Part shown: in pieces, positions 47,351-60,112 of the stretch
How positions within the stretch are numbered: the stretch's first letter is position 1
How the letters are laid out: each line of letters opens with the position of its first letter
Assembly: GCA_022578965.1 (NCBI GenBank)
Contig: MU400559.1
Coordinates: forward strand, 186,001-250,000
Origin: Xylaria sp. FL1777
Taxonomy: Eukaryota; Ascomycota; Sordariomycetes; Xylariales; Xylariaceae
DNA: 64,000 nt
Direction: 5' to 3'
Made by a program: the position numbers and the translations under genes
The notes under the pieces: generated by a model
Database searches by the model: none
Told to the model about the DNA's origin: nothing
Seen by the model: only the letters and a program-made list of their open reading frames with translations

Positions 47351-48905
47351 AAGCCTGGCTTTGTCCAATATTGTATCATTAAAACTCTTCCCCAAACAAA
47401 AATGTGTCACCATGTGCTTCAACTCTTTGCTTTGTCCGTAGGGCTAAAACCGCCGCTAGAAGATATCCCTCGAAGCATGGCAACAATAGGCGTAGTCGAT
47501 CTCCTCGCGCTCGAGCGCCAAGGACCGTGAAGAGCCAAAGGGGTAAACAAGACACAAAAGCAAAGTAAAGCAAACTCCAACTAGATTATGCCGGCGTATA
47601 CATCTTTTGAACACGGTGGGCTTGAGTCCTGAGGCTAGCAGATAGTTAACTTAGAGAAATCTGGATGTACCTACTCTATTGGGACGAACCTACATAGTAT
47701 GTCTGCGCGTAGCGAGCGGGTTCTGAACAGAAGTTGAAGAACATTGCCTCACACACACTCTCTCTCTTTCTCTCTCTCTCCTTCAAAAGGGCTACCCTAA
47801 CCAAGTATATATATATATATATATCACAAGCCAAACTCACATGCAATAACTAGTTAATATTACAGATTTTATTTAGTAAGCAATCAGACTACCTAGATAA
47901 GAAGGTAGGTCGTTAACCTAGGTATGTATTTACTTCACGTTACAATAGCCCTCGGACAATATTTATTTGTCCATCGTAAATATATCAATGCAAGGCAATG
48001 CAAGGCAAGGCTAAGTCCACAATTATTAAGGGTCGGCTCACGCCACTAGGTATCGTGTTTTTTTATCGGTTATCTTCCAATGCAACATTTCCCGATTACT
48101 TGCACCCGACCAACTTACTCCTTTCCATGATTTGCGTCCACAACGCCAGCACCACCATGCAACTCAACTCCACCCTTGAGATGATTGTAGTAACAATGGG
48201 CAGTAGGTGGTTGTGTGGAGAGAGAAAAAAAAATGCTATCTAAATTTGACAGGGGTTATGAGGGATGAGGGATGAATGCACTATCTGCCCGGTCACATGT
48301 GCCCTCTCCTCTCCTAGGTATCAAAGGTATCTATCTACTTATGTTTTTTATACTTAACGCCTATGCGAACCCCATCCCGAGGAGTACAGACCAACTGATG
48401 ACTTACGATTAGCTTTTGTGTACTCTCCAATCCCTAGTCTCATGCCTTTCATCCATTCGTGGACCCCATGGTCTCAGTTCATGATAACGATATTTCCCAT
48501 TTGGGACCAGCTCATTTCCACTCATCCATTCAGATATATTCCATTGATTTGTTCATCACTTCCTTACAATACCGCCCCAGACATGTCAGCCATAGCATGG
48601 AACAAGCTTCAGAAATACCTTGACAAAAGAAGTGCTGAATGTTGTGCTTGGGTTCTATCGAGTTCGCACTCGCAAGAATCCCGTCGTGCTTTGCTGTAAT
48701 CTATGACTCCAGGTCGACGAGGCAATGAGACGTGGGTAACATCGCGCTCGCGACGGACCTCCAAGTAGAAAGAGGCAGTCCAAAGCCAATCAGCGGACTT
48801 GAGGGGGGGGAGGGCCAGAGAGGGCAGATTCGTGGATGGCGCAAGCCTTATGTGAGAAGAACCAAAGCGCCAACGAGCATTGGGCCTTTTATCCGGATTT
48901 CTGAC
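47351..48905. other. Convergent spacer with microsatellites
   Basis: About 1.55 kb between the 3' ends of the CID gene and KAP104. It contains a CT tract (about 47755-47781) and an AT dinucleotide run (about 47805-47824). No gene is supported; the 93-codon frame at 48418-48699 has no motif. Confidence 0.55.
47755..47824. repeat. CT tract followed by (AT)n
   Basis: CTCTCTTTCTCTCTCTC-type run, then a TATATATATAT dinucleotide microsatellite separated by about 25 nt. Confidence 0.8.
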
Positions 48906-51900
48906 TTAGAAGACATAAGTAGTTCTCAATGCCTCTTGATCCTGGGCTTGTAACTGGCCAAAAAACTGATCAAACTGAGGGATTATTTGACGATAGATGC
49001 TGAGAGTCTGATTCATCAATCAGCTATACGTTTCAAAATGGTAAAATTTTAATGTGGTGCGCACCTTCTGAAAGTCTTCATGCAGGTCAGTCTTGTTCTG
49101 ACTGCGAAGCCTCATGTCCCGATACCGAGCAATAGCCGTGAAGAAATGCAACAACGATTTTTCCATAGCCATAGGGTTCTTCTCCACAACAAGAGTGAAC
49201 CCCCGGAATGCGGTAGCTTTCTCGTCCGTTAGGTCAACCTCATCCATCGATACTAGGAAATCTTCTGCAAAATTTGCAAGGTGAGGAGCAAGGAGTTCGG
49301 CGTTACCAAGCCCCAGTCGGCCTAGAGCAATTGCAGCATTTTCAGTTACGCCCTTGGGAATACCTGGATTGCCCACAATGTCGACGAAGCGCTGAAACAA
49401 CTCCGGTATGTATGGAGCCATTTCGGATTTGTGTTGAATAGCGATCTCTCCCACAGACCAGCACGCATTGTTGACCACGCTGAACCCACTTTCAGCCTCT
49501 TCGTCTAAGATATTCTCGAAATCTAGCTGTTTTAAGAGAACGGGGAGGACACTTGGCAGCGAAGATTTCAATTGGCCATAGACATACTTTGCACAGTCAC
49601 CAAGTAGTGCGTAGGCGGACTGCCGCACTTCGTTCGACGGATCTTCCATACATAGAATCATGAGTTCAAAGAAAGCAGGCTGTGATTCCTGGACAAGTTT
49701 TGCCGACTTCGACGTGTCAAGAGCTTGGATGATAGCACTTAGAAGATCTAGACTGGTTACTAAGAAATCCCTGTTAGGAGCATCGAGCGCCGGGTTGTTG
49801 GAATGCGCCAGAGAAGCCTCTAAATTTTGGTGGATGATATTGACACACCGGCCAAAAATGGGTTGGGCGTAGGGAGTGAATGCATCATTCATGGCCATTG
49901 CAACGTAAGAAAGGCACTCCAGCAACGGAAATAACTCTCGTGAGTCATCGGACGCTTTAGTCCACCGTTCTATGAGTGCAGGCATGAGCTCATTGGCGAG
50001 GTCGGGTCGAGCTAGGACCGGGCCAATGCTTTCAGCCAACGTTTGTACGCAATCGTAAAGGATAAAAATGTTCCGGTCCTTATACTTCTTGAAACACTGG
50101 ACAAATTGCTGTATAATGGGCAAACTGTAGGGCTCGAGCCTCTTCCCAGCCTTTTCTTCGAGATTTGCGAATGCAGATGCTCCTGCTTCCTGAACCTTCT
50201 TGTTACGATCTAACATCTTTGTCAGAATACCTTCCATCATAGGTTCAAAATATTGGCCCCGTTGGTTCGGGTTGGCAAGTTCCGCAGCCCATGACGAGTA
50301 ACGGCCGAGCGTCCAACATGTAATTTGTCGAACGACAGGCTCTGGATCGTTGAGCAGGGAGAAGAGATAGGATACGAGCTCAGGTAAGTGGGGTGTGATG
50401 ACGCCAATACAGCCTTCAGCCACAGCACCTAAAGCCAGGACTGCAGCCTCTCGATAAGGCCATTCATCGTGCTTGAGATTCTTGGTTAAATAAGGAAGGA
50501 TACTCTCAAATACGGGGTCTCGGAAGTCTCGAGCAAACACATCTAACGCGGCCGCAGAGCACTTCCGGAGTGTCCAGCGATCATCAGGGTTTTCGTCATC
50601 TCCGTCATCGTAGTCGTCAATCTCCCCTTCCTCGAGGTCATCCTCCATGCTTGCCAATTTCTGATAGGCGTTTCCGTTCTGAGCAGAGTCGACCGATGTA
50701 GCTCCATTGGCTGTTCTAGCCAAAGCCTTCTTGGCAAACTGTGGCTTTATGTCCTCTTCACGGTCTTCTTCGTCTTCGTCATCTGAAGCGCCTCCCAGTA
50801 GAGCGATTTCCTCGCCACTATAAACCATACATTCGAGAAGCACAGGTATGATCTTGCCGATATACGGTGTCAACAGCTCCCACAAACTCTCGTGTTCGCC
50901 TACCGCTAGCCAGAACTCGGCAGCGTCGCAGCCCAACTCCTCATCATCTCCTCGTTGTTGTGCAAGGATATAATCGACAAGGCCTGAAAGATGAGGCTGG
51001 AGCTTGTCCGGGCGCGTCTCGACTAGCTGGACAAAGGCACGGCACACTTGTCTTCGTACTTCGTTACTTGGATCACTGGCAAGACTAAATAGATTGTTGA
51101 GTAAGTCGTCGATAGAGTTCAGCATAGCCTGGGATTTGCGGGGGGCGAAAACATTAATGGCGGTAAGAGCCTGGGCGCGGACTTTCGGTAGAGGACTCTT
51201 GGTCGCTTGAATCAGTTTGGGAAGAATAAAGTTTAAAGGCCGCTGCCCATTCACTTCGCGCTCTAGCATTTTGGTATTATCCTCGCAGATTTTAGTCATA
51301 GCAGCGATTGCACCCTCTTGACCCTCATTTGATACTTGACCCGACTCGTTGGTGAAAGTTTTTAGGAGTTCTGGGAGCAGCTCTGGCCAGCTCAATAGAC
51401 CACCACGGCGAATCAGCTCTGTCGCAATGTTGCCAGCATAGCTGCGCATCTGAGAGTTCTTGTCTTGAAGTCCAATTGGCACAGACATCTTGATCAAGGA
51501 GAGACTGGCGTCAGGAATTGGTTTGCTAGGGGATTTGACATTGTTTTTTAGCATGATGGCAGCAGCAGACCGCACAAGGTAATAGTCTTGAGAGGAACAT
51601 TGTAAGCCAGATGGAGGATCTTGGCTGGAAAAGAGATAAACTAGGTAATTGTTTATGTCGGGCGAAGACTTAGCCTGTTCGAGCATCTGCAAAACGGGAA
51701 ACAGTGAGTCAGCTCAGGTTAGACACAGATTCGTGCCATCTAGCTGCATGCGTTGGTGTACGAGGGCATAGCAAGGCGGAAATAGACTGGGGGTAACAGG
51801 AAACACGGAGGACCTCTCACAGTTTCGGCTTGCTTCTGGGCAGCCTTGTCAAAGCCGCTGAGAGAATCCTTGAGACAAGCAGCCAACTGGCTTAAGGACT

Positions 51901-51922
51901 CAGGTACTGGCTGCCAATCCAT
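48906..51922 (-). CDS. Transportin/karyopherin beta-2 (Kap104)
   Basis: About 941 aa from exons 51922-51821, 51686-49065 and 49007-48906 (introns 134 and 57 nt). The start MDWQPVPESLSQLAACLKDS matches the transportin N-terminus. HEAT repeats run throughout (SNEVRRQVCRAFVQL, DEWPYREAAVLALGAVAEG, CWTLGRYSSW). The acidic H8-type loop is at about 335-400 (two Asp/Glu-rich stretches), used for Ran-driven cargo release. The final exon supplies IYRQIIPQFDQFFGQLQAQD; reading through its intron would give a false short tail. Role: nuclear import of PY-NLS cargoes such as hnRNP-type RNA-binding proteins. The junction ATG CTC GAA (51686) is internal, not the start. Confidence 0.94.
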
Positions 51923-52218
51923 GATGGGCAGCAGGCACTATTCGACAGGAGGACGAGAACGTGGACGAAGAAGCGGGCGGCGAGGCGGACGGAAAAGGAG
52001 AGTCTGGCCAGAGCAGCGCTTCGAAGAAAACGGACGGCCGTCGGCGCAGGTGGGAAGAGTAAGGGGCCGGACGTTGATCTAGGTGGAAGCGGTCGCAGGT
52101 AGACGGCACATGAATGCTGGCAACGATACCGGTACTTGTAGCAGTATGGAGTCCGATTTTTTTTTTCCTGACTGGCGTGAGTGGTGTGTCCGAGGTTTGG
52201 TGGTGCTATAAAAGGCTG

Positions 52219-52266
52219 TATGTGTGGACGTATGTGTGGACGTATGTGTGGACGTATGTGTGGATG
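52219..52266. repeat. 12-bp minisatellite TATGTGTGGACG
   Basis: Four head-to-tail copies, the last with one change (GGATG). The unit length is a multiple of three, so all frames stay open across it, producing misleading repetitive open frames on both strands. Confidence 0.85.
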
Positions 52267-52539
52267 TATGTACAGTACATATGTATGTGTGCATGTGCGT
52301 CTTTGGAGGGGCCGTGGGATGGGTGCGGGACCTACCTCTCAAGCACAGGTAATCAAGAGAACTCGTGACAGGTTGCACTGCACGGCGATGACCAAATAGA
52401 CATCAACCAAGGCAAAGGGGTTGGAGGTGAAGTTGTCGACGAGACACGGCCCAGAAACAGCTTGGGAGAGGTTGGAACAAGTTTCGTGAGAGGGAAGAAA
52501 GGGCTCCCAACGCCAGACTACCGAAGCATGGCTGCTGAT

Positions 52540-52650
52540 CCAGTGTAGGTAGGTAAGTATGTAGGTATGTATGTAGGTACCTGGGTATGTAGTGCGTACC
52601 TGGTCTGATAATAGGTAGGGAGGTAAGTAGGCAGGTACCGGGAGCACTTC
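52540..52650. repeat. GTAGGTAGGTA/GTATGTAGGT cluster
   Basis: Dense imperfect AGGT-type repeats (GTAGGTAGGTAAGTATGTAGG and variants) about 0.65 kb upstream of KAP104. Confidence 0.75.
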
Positions 52651-53502
52651 TGGTGGGCGGGCGATATGAACGAAGGAGAACGGTAACAGTAAGGTAGGTA
52701 TTGGAATGGTGGTAGGTAATGGTGGGCAGTTGGTGGGGTGGGTGCGAGGAGGAGGGGGAGCAGTAGAGGGGGGGAGGGTTTCCAAGGAACGTGATTGTGG
52801 TCGCGCGGGTCTCTAAAAATTTACATGCGCTACCTACATGTATAGTTAGCTACGGCAGGTACCTAAAGGACTCGCCTGAACTACCTAAGGTACTTACTTG
52901 CCTCCTACACTTTGGGTCGGGGCCCATTTATATTAGGTTCGATACCTACATCGTGTGGTACCTCCTAGTCTCCTAGTGTACCTCAGGTACCTAGGTATGT
53001 AGTATATCATACCTTACCGTCCCAGAGGACCGTCCGTCACTAAGATACCTAGCTTTATACCAACTAGGTAGGTATGTAACTGTATCGATGTCTTCCCTAA
53101 ATAGTATAGTGTTTATCACATACGTATATTATATAGTATATATAATGGTACAGTATACATGTTAAGAGAGAGGTACATATGTATCTATCTACATACGGAA
53201 CTCGGGGGTTGCCGGCAAATTTTGCCTACTAGTACTTGGTACGGCCCTCTTGGCAATGCCTACATGTAGTCCCCATACATATTCGCAACCAAGCTTTCCA
53301 TGTAGGCAGGCACCTTAGAAGGAAGAGACGGCCCAAAAAATGCTTTTGCACATTCAAACTTGGAAATTCATCAACTCCTACTCTTCCTTACTGTATATTT
53401 ATTGGAACGCAAGTGGCCATCTCCACCGGTAAACCCACCGTGTCGGCTACTACCTACCTCCTAGGTGGTGCACCTATCCACATGCACTTCCAAATAGGTC
53501 AA

Positions 53503-53524
53503 GTGTGTGTGTGTGTGTGTGTGT
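53503..53524. repeat. (GT)n microsatellite
   Basis: About ten uninterrupted GT dinucleotides. Confidence 0.9.
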
Positions 53525-53860
53525 CTACATGCACAGATGCCCACGCAGTATATTGATCAGTGATAACAAGCCCGGCGCTTATGTAAGTCAGGACGAACAT
53601 CGCTGAAGCTTCATCATAAACGGACCATGCGTACAGACTTGTATGGAGTATTTGCATATACGAGAGCAAATGATGGCCATGACCGGTTGATCTGTCCATG
53701 GCCTCTTCGGCTTTCGCTATCGTCCAATCTGGTCCTGGCCGGCGTCCCGCGTCGGAAATGGGGTACCCTAACGTCTCCTACTTACGCAATACCGGTATGG
53801 TATCGTCTCCCCTCCTGTTTGCTCTCCTGCACATATACTACATACACATTCAGTACTATA

Positions 53861-53907
53861 CATACAGTATATACCGTACATACCGTCCATACATACCGTA
53901 CATGCCG
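53861..53907. repeat. ACCGTACATA-type tandem
   Basis: Repeated CATAC/ACCGTACATACCGTCC units of about 8-12 nt. Confidence 0.7.
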
Positions 53908-56891
53908 AAGCGATACCCGACAAAACCTGCTTCGTCTGACAACCTATACTTAGCTCAAGCTCTGCCTGCCTACAGTACATGCCCCCGTACTTGGGCTTAT
54001 GACGTTTTCTTCCCCTTCTCCCTATTACTTCCCGCTTGCTGTCTTCTGTTTCTCCGTACTCTTCGCTCAATCATGGTCTCGTTCACCCATCCATGACGAG
54101 ACACATACACCATTACAGCCACCTGGACTACTTCAGGAGAAGCACGCGCAGATTCGTGAGCGTTAGGTTTCCTTTGATCGATGACTAGTCCTTGTTCTAC
54201 CGCCGCTATACCGGTCTGGGCTTACTAGGTTTGAGGAATGATTGAGACAAGATAACTGGCACCCCATTTCACCTCATGGGTTTGTACACCACCTTACCCT
54301 CAGTAGCCATTGCAAGTCCAGGCGAGGATAGGGATCAGTCCCAGGCTGCCCGCTCTTCCGAAAACTGCTGCATGTGATTTTAACTAAGGGCCCCCGGCAA
54401 GATGTCAGCCGGATCCCACACCCATGTCTCATACTAACCTCATCTCTCTGTGAGCATCGCATCGAGCCAGAAGAAGAGCTGTCTGGTCATGACTGAGGAT
54501 GCAAGGCTCGGAACGTGTCTGAATTGGCGGATAGCGGTCGCTGCGGTCATGGACGAGACGCAAAGCCCTACTTGGGAACTTGTAGCCATTGCATGTGTCC
54601 GACCGGGACGTACCGACTTTTGTTGCATTTGACAAACCTGACCTGCCAAACATGCATCGGACAGTGACAGGATTCGTCCAGTTCGCCCAAAGGCTCCGTT
54701 CTACTACCATCTGGCGGTGCAGCTTTGCGTCGTTGTCGCACAGCCATGACCCCGCCTAGGCTTCTCAAGATCACATATGGGCTCCTGCAGCTTCGACGAT
54801 TGATCGGTCGATGGCCATTGGCAAAATTGGCTACCTCACACCAGATTTGATTACCTAGAGGCGAGTGATATTGCGTAAACTACCCGCCGCTATCTCATAG
54901 GATACATCTATTTGAGGAGAGCATGTTACTGAGCATGCATTACGTATCTACCCTCATATCATGGTTGGCACGAAGCGACGCCTCGTTGGTGAATTAACCC
55001 CCCAACCACGCCGTGATCCGTGGTATCATCCTCGATCTAGATATTCGAGATGAGACTATATAGAGATTCCGATGCCATGTATCCCTAGCAGACATGCAGT
55101 GTTGCAGTGCGCTACGTCATCTGCACAGGCCGATCTACTCCGGGTACCAGCTTCAACGCCGTTTGTCATGTCTTCCCAAACCACGCCTGGCGATCGGCGG
55201 CTCCTGTCTTACTCCGGGCGGGGGACATATTTCTTCCACTACCCTTGTACCGATTTACCTTGCGAAAGATATGAATATCAATGGTTATCTACTCGACCTT
55301 TCACGAGTAGTACGGTGGTCTCGTACTAGATGCCATGCAGATAACCGCCCAGCCCACCCAACACTACAGATCGATGACCGTATTATACTTTAGGACAGCG
55401 GGTTGGGCGACGTTTTGCTACGTCTATTATATACTACCAGCGTACCACATTCTTGACGCCCGACTATAAACCGCCGCTCCTCCTATTAGTTCACTATATC
55501 AATTATAGTATGCCCAATGCTCTCCACCTGATATTATTTTAATATCTCTGCTAGCTGTTGTTCTTTAAATATTCTACGCTTAAAAGAATACCTCGAATAA
55601 ACTCACGAACTGCTCTTATGACTAATTTTACAAGACTCAGATCGTGGTTAAGACGAAATGTAATTACCTATTCCTATGTACTCACTATAACATCAGACCT
55701 TTACATAGATAAGGTCAGAATGGGAGACTACATATTGGACTACGGCATTATCACAAACTAGAGTAATGCTGCTTTGACTAGGTACGTTCCACGGCGGCCA
55801 CCTTTATGCAGTAGATATCTATTCTTGATAATCTTCTCCTAACATCCACTCTATGTGGTCAGCCAACCTCATATCTTTCCTAAAGGACGTAGCTTTCTTT
55901 CTCCCTGGATGCTTCCGTCTCAACGCACGAAGGATGTTTTAAACGGAATAGAGTCCTTCCAGGATGCCAAGTCGACATCCACGCTCTTTGAAGTTGTCAA
56001 CTCTTTCACCGAAAATAAATGCCTCTCCGATTAACGGCTTTCATGCTTACTTGACATTGGGAGAAAACACCGATGGCTGGCGAGCAGCAATAATAGGAGG
56101 TATTAGCGTCTTGCGTTTTGTGTTCCCTTTTCTGTGTAGCTTCGATTTCGACACCACCGGTACCATAAGCAAATATTACAATGTGATAATAGACGCTACG
56201 TAAAAGAATTCTTAGCAAGTAATAATAAATAGAAAAATCTGAAGCTGTGTACAATGTATTTTGAAATAAATTATTCCGACATCCCTCTATAAGACCGGTA
56301 AATTGGTCAGTTTTGGATGATTTCCTGTCTTGCTTGATCACGGTAGAAGGAGCTGTAACGGCCGTATTGATACTTCCTTTTCACTTTAGTGATTATCTAA
56401 AAGAACTAAGCACTAATAAGTATGTCTGTCAAGTGGAAGGTTAACATCAAACGAAACAGGGGCACTTCACATATAGTTTGCGCGTACTAGGACTGTCCAT
56501 ATCTAGCGAGTCAATACCTATCTACTAAACTTAAGCATATAAACTGTTAAAAGAGACCTGATCTGCTATATATAACTGTGGACTCGTAGCGAGTTAATTC
56601 TGGCGTCATCGGGTACCAGGTCTGTTTTCAACAGCCTGGAGAGGCCTACGTGGGTTATCGCTCTTATTGTAACAGGTCATCTCATGCGGAGAGTAAGAGC
56701 TATAATACGAAATCAACAGCAAGTCCTTCGGAACGATAATAATACCCCAGAGTTTGAGTAAGGTCTTGTTGTATGTGGGATGCTCCCGTTATGAATATAA
56801 TAGAACACAAGATGTGCATAGATTGCTAGCAAGCAGGGGCGTTCATTCCATAGTAGTTATAGTTGGCTCCTCGACGACATCTTAAAATCAT

Positions 56892-58843
56892 CTAGTCCAA
56901 ATCATCGTCTTGCTCTTGCCGGTCTGCACTGGGGCCACCTACTGAGGCGTTACGCAGCCTCCTATAGACCTTCTTTTCCCAATTCCAAGCTGAAGTCGTC
57001 CAATATCGCACAGAACGTCTAATTTCAAGTGACAACCCGTGCATCGTCGTGCGCAGGGTACGCCCAACATCAAAATCGATGTCAGTAGCTTCGTCGTCGT
57101 CGTCGTTATCATTGTCATAATCCTCTTCACCGCCAGTCCAAATTACTATTCAGAAAACCATCGTCGCAGATCAATCGAGGCAAGAAATAACTATAATCGC
57201 TACCCCAGTGATAGTAGCGGTTCCGAGCCCTAATACTGTTCTACGATTCACCAGAGATCTAGGACTCGTCAACTAATACCTCTCCTTCGTCTTCCCTAGC
57301 CAGAGGCAATACGGTATCTGTTGTTGATTCGGTCCACTCGGGGACATCCGGGCATGGTCCTCCCCCCTTTCTGACGAAAAGGATGATGATAATACTTCCC
57401 GCGTCCTCCTGGGTATAATTTCTGACGTCGATTCGTTGATTTTAGAGGCCTCATTGTTATTTCACAATTAAGGGGCTATCTACGTTCATTACTAGTGAAA
57501 ATTCTTGAGTTAGGAGGAACTCAATTTTCGCGCCGTCAATTAATAGTGTCACTACAGAAAGTAAGTTCATTCTATAAAAGGGACTAAATGGGATACCGTA
57601 TTGAAGACTGGAGGTTCTCGCCTAGTTGCATCACAACTAGGCTACAATCACTCCTATATCGCACATATGGAACTAAAGACAATTATAATACCTTAACAAT
57701 AGTGACCCGACTATCTACCGTCGGGTGCTCAATCGTAACTTGGAAGTCTTCGACGTGGAGCTGCTCCGTCACGTCCTCATCTTTCATCTCGCCGCTCTTC
57801 TCAAGAAGCGATAGCGTATCATCAACGACGAGCTAGGAAATCGCACGCCAACACTTACTAGGGAATGTGAATCGTGTACGCCGCTTGGATAGCACTGCGA
57901 TGTCGTCTGACACGCCGCTCCCAAAAATCACGCAATAGTCGCACATGTCGACGCTGAAAAGAGCCTCTAACAAGTTAACCTTATACCAGATCGTCATGGT
58001 ATTCTATAGGAGGTCTAGTCTAGTCTAGCTAATTTCTCCTGTCATAGTAAGCGAGGACCCCGTTTGGTTTACTGTGCAGGAGCAGAATGTGGTGTTCAGG
58101 AACTTTCTAGACTCTAATTCGCGAGATAGTCACTCTCCATACGATACCGGCTCACCTAGTGTGACGGGTATGGTATATTAGTTGCGAATAACAAGGCCGG
58201 CTAGAATCTGGAAGCGAGGTGAGAAGGATTACTATGTCGGTCCCAGGCGACCATGGAATGAGAGTTATCATTTGTATTGGTCTCTAAGTGACAGATGGTT
58301 ATCGGCCACTGCGGATACAACAGGGGCTCTTTTCTAGCCGGCAGAAAGCAATCAAAGGTGGCGAGTAAAAAGTTGTCCGAGCATTCATGAGTTGGAGCCC
58401 GTTCGGTATCCAGAAGAGATTCATTATACAAGATTTATCCTAATATCAAGAGCCTCTTCAAAGAGTTGAACGCAGGTTTCGCTGCTATAGACGACCTAAT
58501 ACGTGCCACACTTGACATTACCGAAAATGCTGCCCTAGAAAAATACTACAAGTTCACGCGATCTTTTTTTCCAAAATGAGAAAAACCCTCGCGATTTGGT
58601 GCTAATGCAGGATACACCGAGACGATTCGTTCCTTCGCCAAGGGTCGTTCGACCAGCCGCCAACGTTCCGGCCTCCGAATCCGAGGTCGGCAGTTTCACA
58701 CCGGTTGCCGAGGTGTCCGGAGTAACGGTACCTCCGCTGGCATCCGCATAGTGGCGGTCTGCCGGAGCATCAGGCATAGCCTCGATGATAGATTCTACCA
58801 TTTCTCGAAGGACACATAAAAACTTATGAAGTAAATGAGTCAT
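56892..58843 (-). pseudogene. Possible degenerate coding locus, uncertain
   Basis: A 102-codon ATG-started frame (58843-58535) is Ala/Thr/Ser-rich and then basic (FFSFWKKRSRE). Beyond its stop the same strand can be read on as protein-like segments broken by many stops. These include two longer open runs of about 50-56 codons around 57997-57670, and, after a plausible 70-nt GT...TAG intron ending near 57630, two more down to about 57260. A last open run with an Asp-rich stretch ends at 56892. All stops are one C-to-T change from a sense codon, as RIP would give. However, that is true of any stop, and overall stop density is close to chance. No family is recognised. Read it as a hint of a RIP-mutated gene or element, not an established one. 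Confidence 0.2.
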
Positions 58844-59467
58844 ACGTTCGCCATAGATTTATAAGAAGCTGGAGCACGGAGCTTGAGAGGACAAAAGTGG
58901 CATGCTATCAATAAATGTGCTTGGGTGTCTCACTATGCCGATAAGCATGGTTGGATTTCATAGTTGTCTAAAGGGCATATGACACTGGATCAGGTTCGGT
59001 ACATCGCTACGTTTCTAGTACTTGCTATTTATTATATTTGGTTGTATTTATTAACCTACTCATGTTTCGATCCGGCTTGTTGCGGAGGCAGCTGTGTTTT
59101 AGGGCCTTGCATTAGCATACCGTGGTCCGTGGTAGGTAGAGGCCGACGTTGCTACAAGTGCTCATGTCTAGCTCCAGAGGAACCTTAGGGATCATGATAT
59201 CGCCAAGCCTACAAGAAGACTCTACTTACAAATTATGTAGGGGTGTAGCTTTGCTGAAAGCTTTCCATATACGCTATTCTTGCAGATGTCAATGGATATA
59301 AATGAGGAAAAAAAAATACAATACACGATTACTTGACCATGTTCCTTAAAAAGTTCTAGGGGTTGAGATGAGTTTATATTCGTCCTTATATATGACAGCT
59401 CTATGGGTTACTGAGGTTCCTCCCAAGAGTTCCTCCCTTGACTCTCATTCCCAAGACTGCGCGGCGT

Positions 59468-60112
59468 CTATTTCTGCAAGGCATCGACCCACTCCAAAGC
59501 CTGCTTAGGGTCAAGTCTGAGCTTATAGTCAGGCTCGATGTACGTGTTTCGCACGATGCCATCCTTATCAACCAGCAGGGAAGCTGGGATCGGCACTTCC
59601 CAAGTGCCGTCGCCGTTGCGCACATTGAGGTCGATTCCAAGCGACTGGTGCAAGTCCTTGGCGCTGGACTGGTCGTACACGATGCCCAGCTTCCTGGCGA
59701 AAGCGTTGTGCAGATCGGTGAGCACGGGGAACTGGAGCTCGTGCTTCTCCGTCGTCGTCAGGTTGTTGTTGGGCAGCTCCGGAGAGATGGCGACGAGCGT
59801 GACGCCCCGGGCTTGAAACTCGGGGAGGTGCTTCTGCAGGAAGGCGATGGCGATGTTGCAGAATGGACACCACTCGCCGCGGTAGAAGGTGATCAGAATA
59901 GGCCCTTTGGCTAGCAGAGAGGCGCTTGTGACCTCCTTTCCTGTGGCGTCCGTCATGCTGAACTCGGGAATCTTGTCGCCCACTTGGATCGTCTTAGACG
60001 GGTCCCATGTCGACATGAACTTGGTATGTCCGCCAACCAGCTGGTTACGAACAGCTTCTGGGAAAGAGGCTGTTCTGGCTGTGGTCTGTTCGAGTTGTTC
60101 TTGTTGACTCAT
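59468..60112 (-). CDS. Peroxiredoxin-like AhpC/TSA protein
   Basis: 214 aa, single exon, ATG 60112. The thioredoxin fold carries FYRGEWCPFCNI with two cysteines (C82, C85) in a CxxC arrangement, the position of the peroxidatic Cys in peroxiredoxins. An upstream GDKIPEFSMTDATGKEV strand pattern and a downstream LTDLHNAFARKLGI block (resolving region of AhpC/TSA-like proteins) support the family. Probable role: a thiol-dependent peroxidase or redox protein in the cytosol. No signal peptide is present from this start. Extended-frame codons upstream lack an ATG and are taken as 5' leader. CxxC rather than a single Cys makes a thioredoxin-like reductase activity an alternative. Confidence 0.88.
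   Translation of the reverse strand: MSQQEQLEQTTARTASFPEAVRNQLVGGHTKFMSTWDPSKTIQVGDKIPEFSMTDATGKEVTSASLLAKGPILITFYRGEWCPFCNIAIAFLQKHLPEFQARGVTLVAISPELPNNNLTTTEKHELQFPVLTDLHNAFARKLGIVYDQSSAKDLHQSLGIDLNVRNGDGTWEVPIPASLLVDKDGIVRNTYIEPDYKLRLDPKQALEWVDALQK

Larger units (their letters stand above)
51923..59467. other. 7.5-kb gene-poor region
   Basis: Upstream region of KAP104 followed by sequence without any supported gene. The first 2 kb is packed with microsatellites: a 12-mer tandem, AGGT islands, (GT)n and CCGTACATA repeats. From about 54.9 kb it becomes AT-rich with no strong frames. Weak coding-like traces occur at 56.9-58.8 kb, described separately. Confidence 0.5.

Noticed and set aside
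48418..48699. 93-codon plus-strand frame in the CID/KAP104 spacer
   Set aside because: No motif or sign of selection, and it lies between convergent 3' ends.
49020..49064. Short KAP104 tail by reading through into the last intron
   Set aside because: Splicing 49064-49008 gives the expected transportin-like C-terminus, so the read-through end is artificial.
52181..52399. Repetitive frames with MCGR/CVDV units
   Set aside because: Direct product of the 12-bp minisatellite, open in all frames; not a protein gene.
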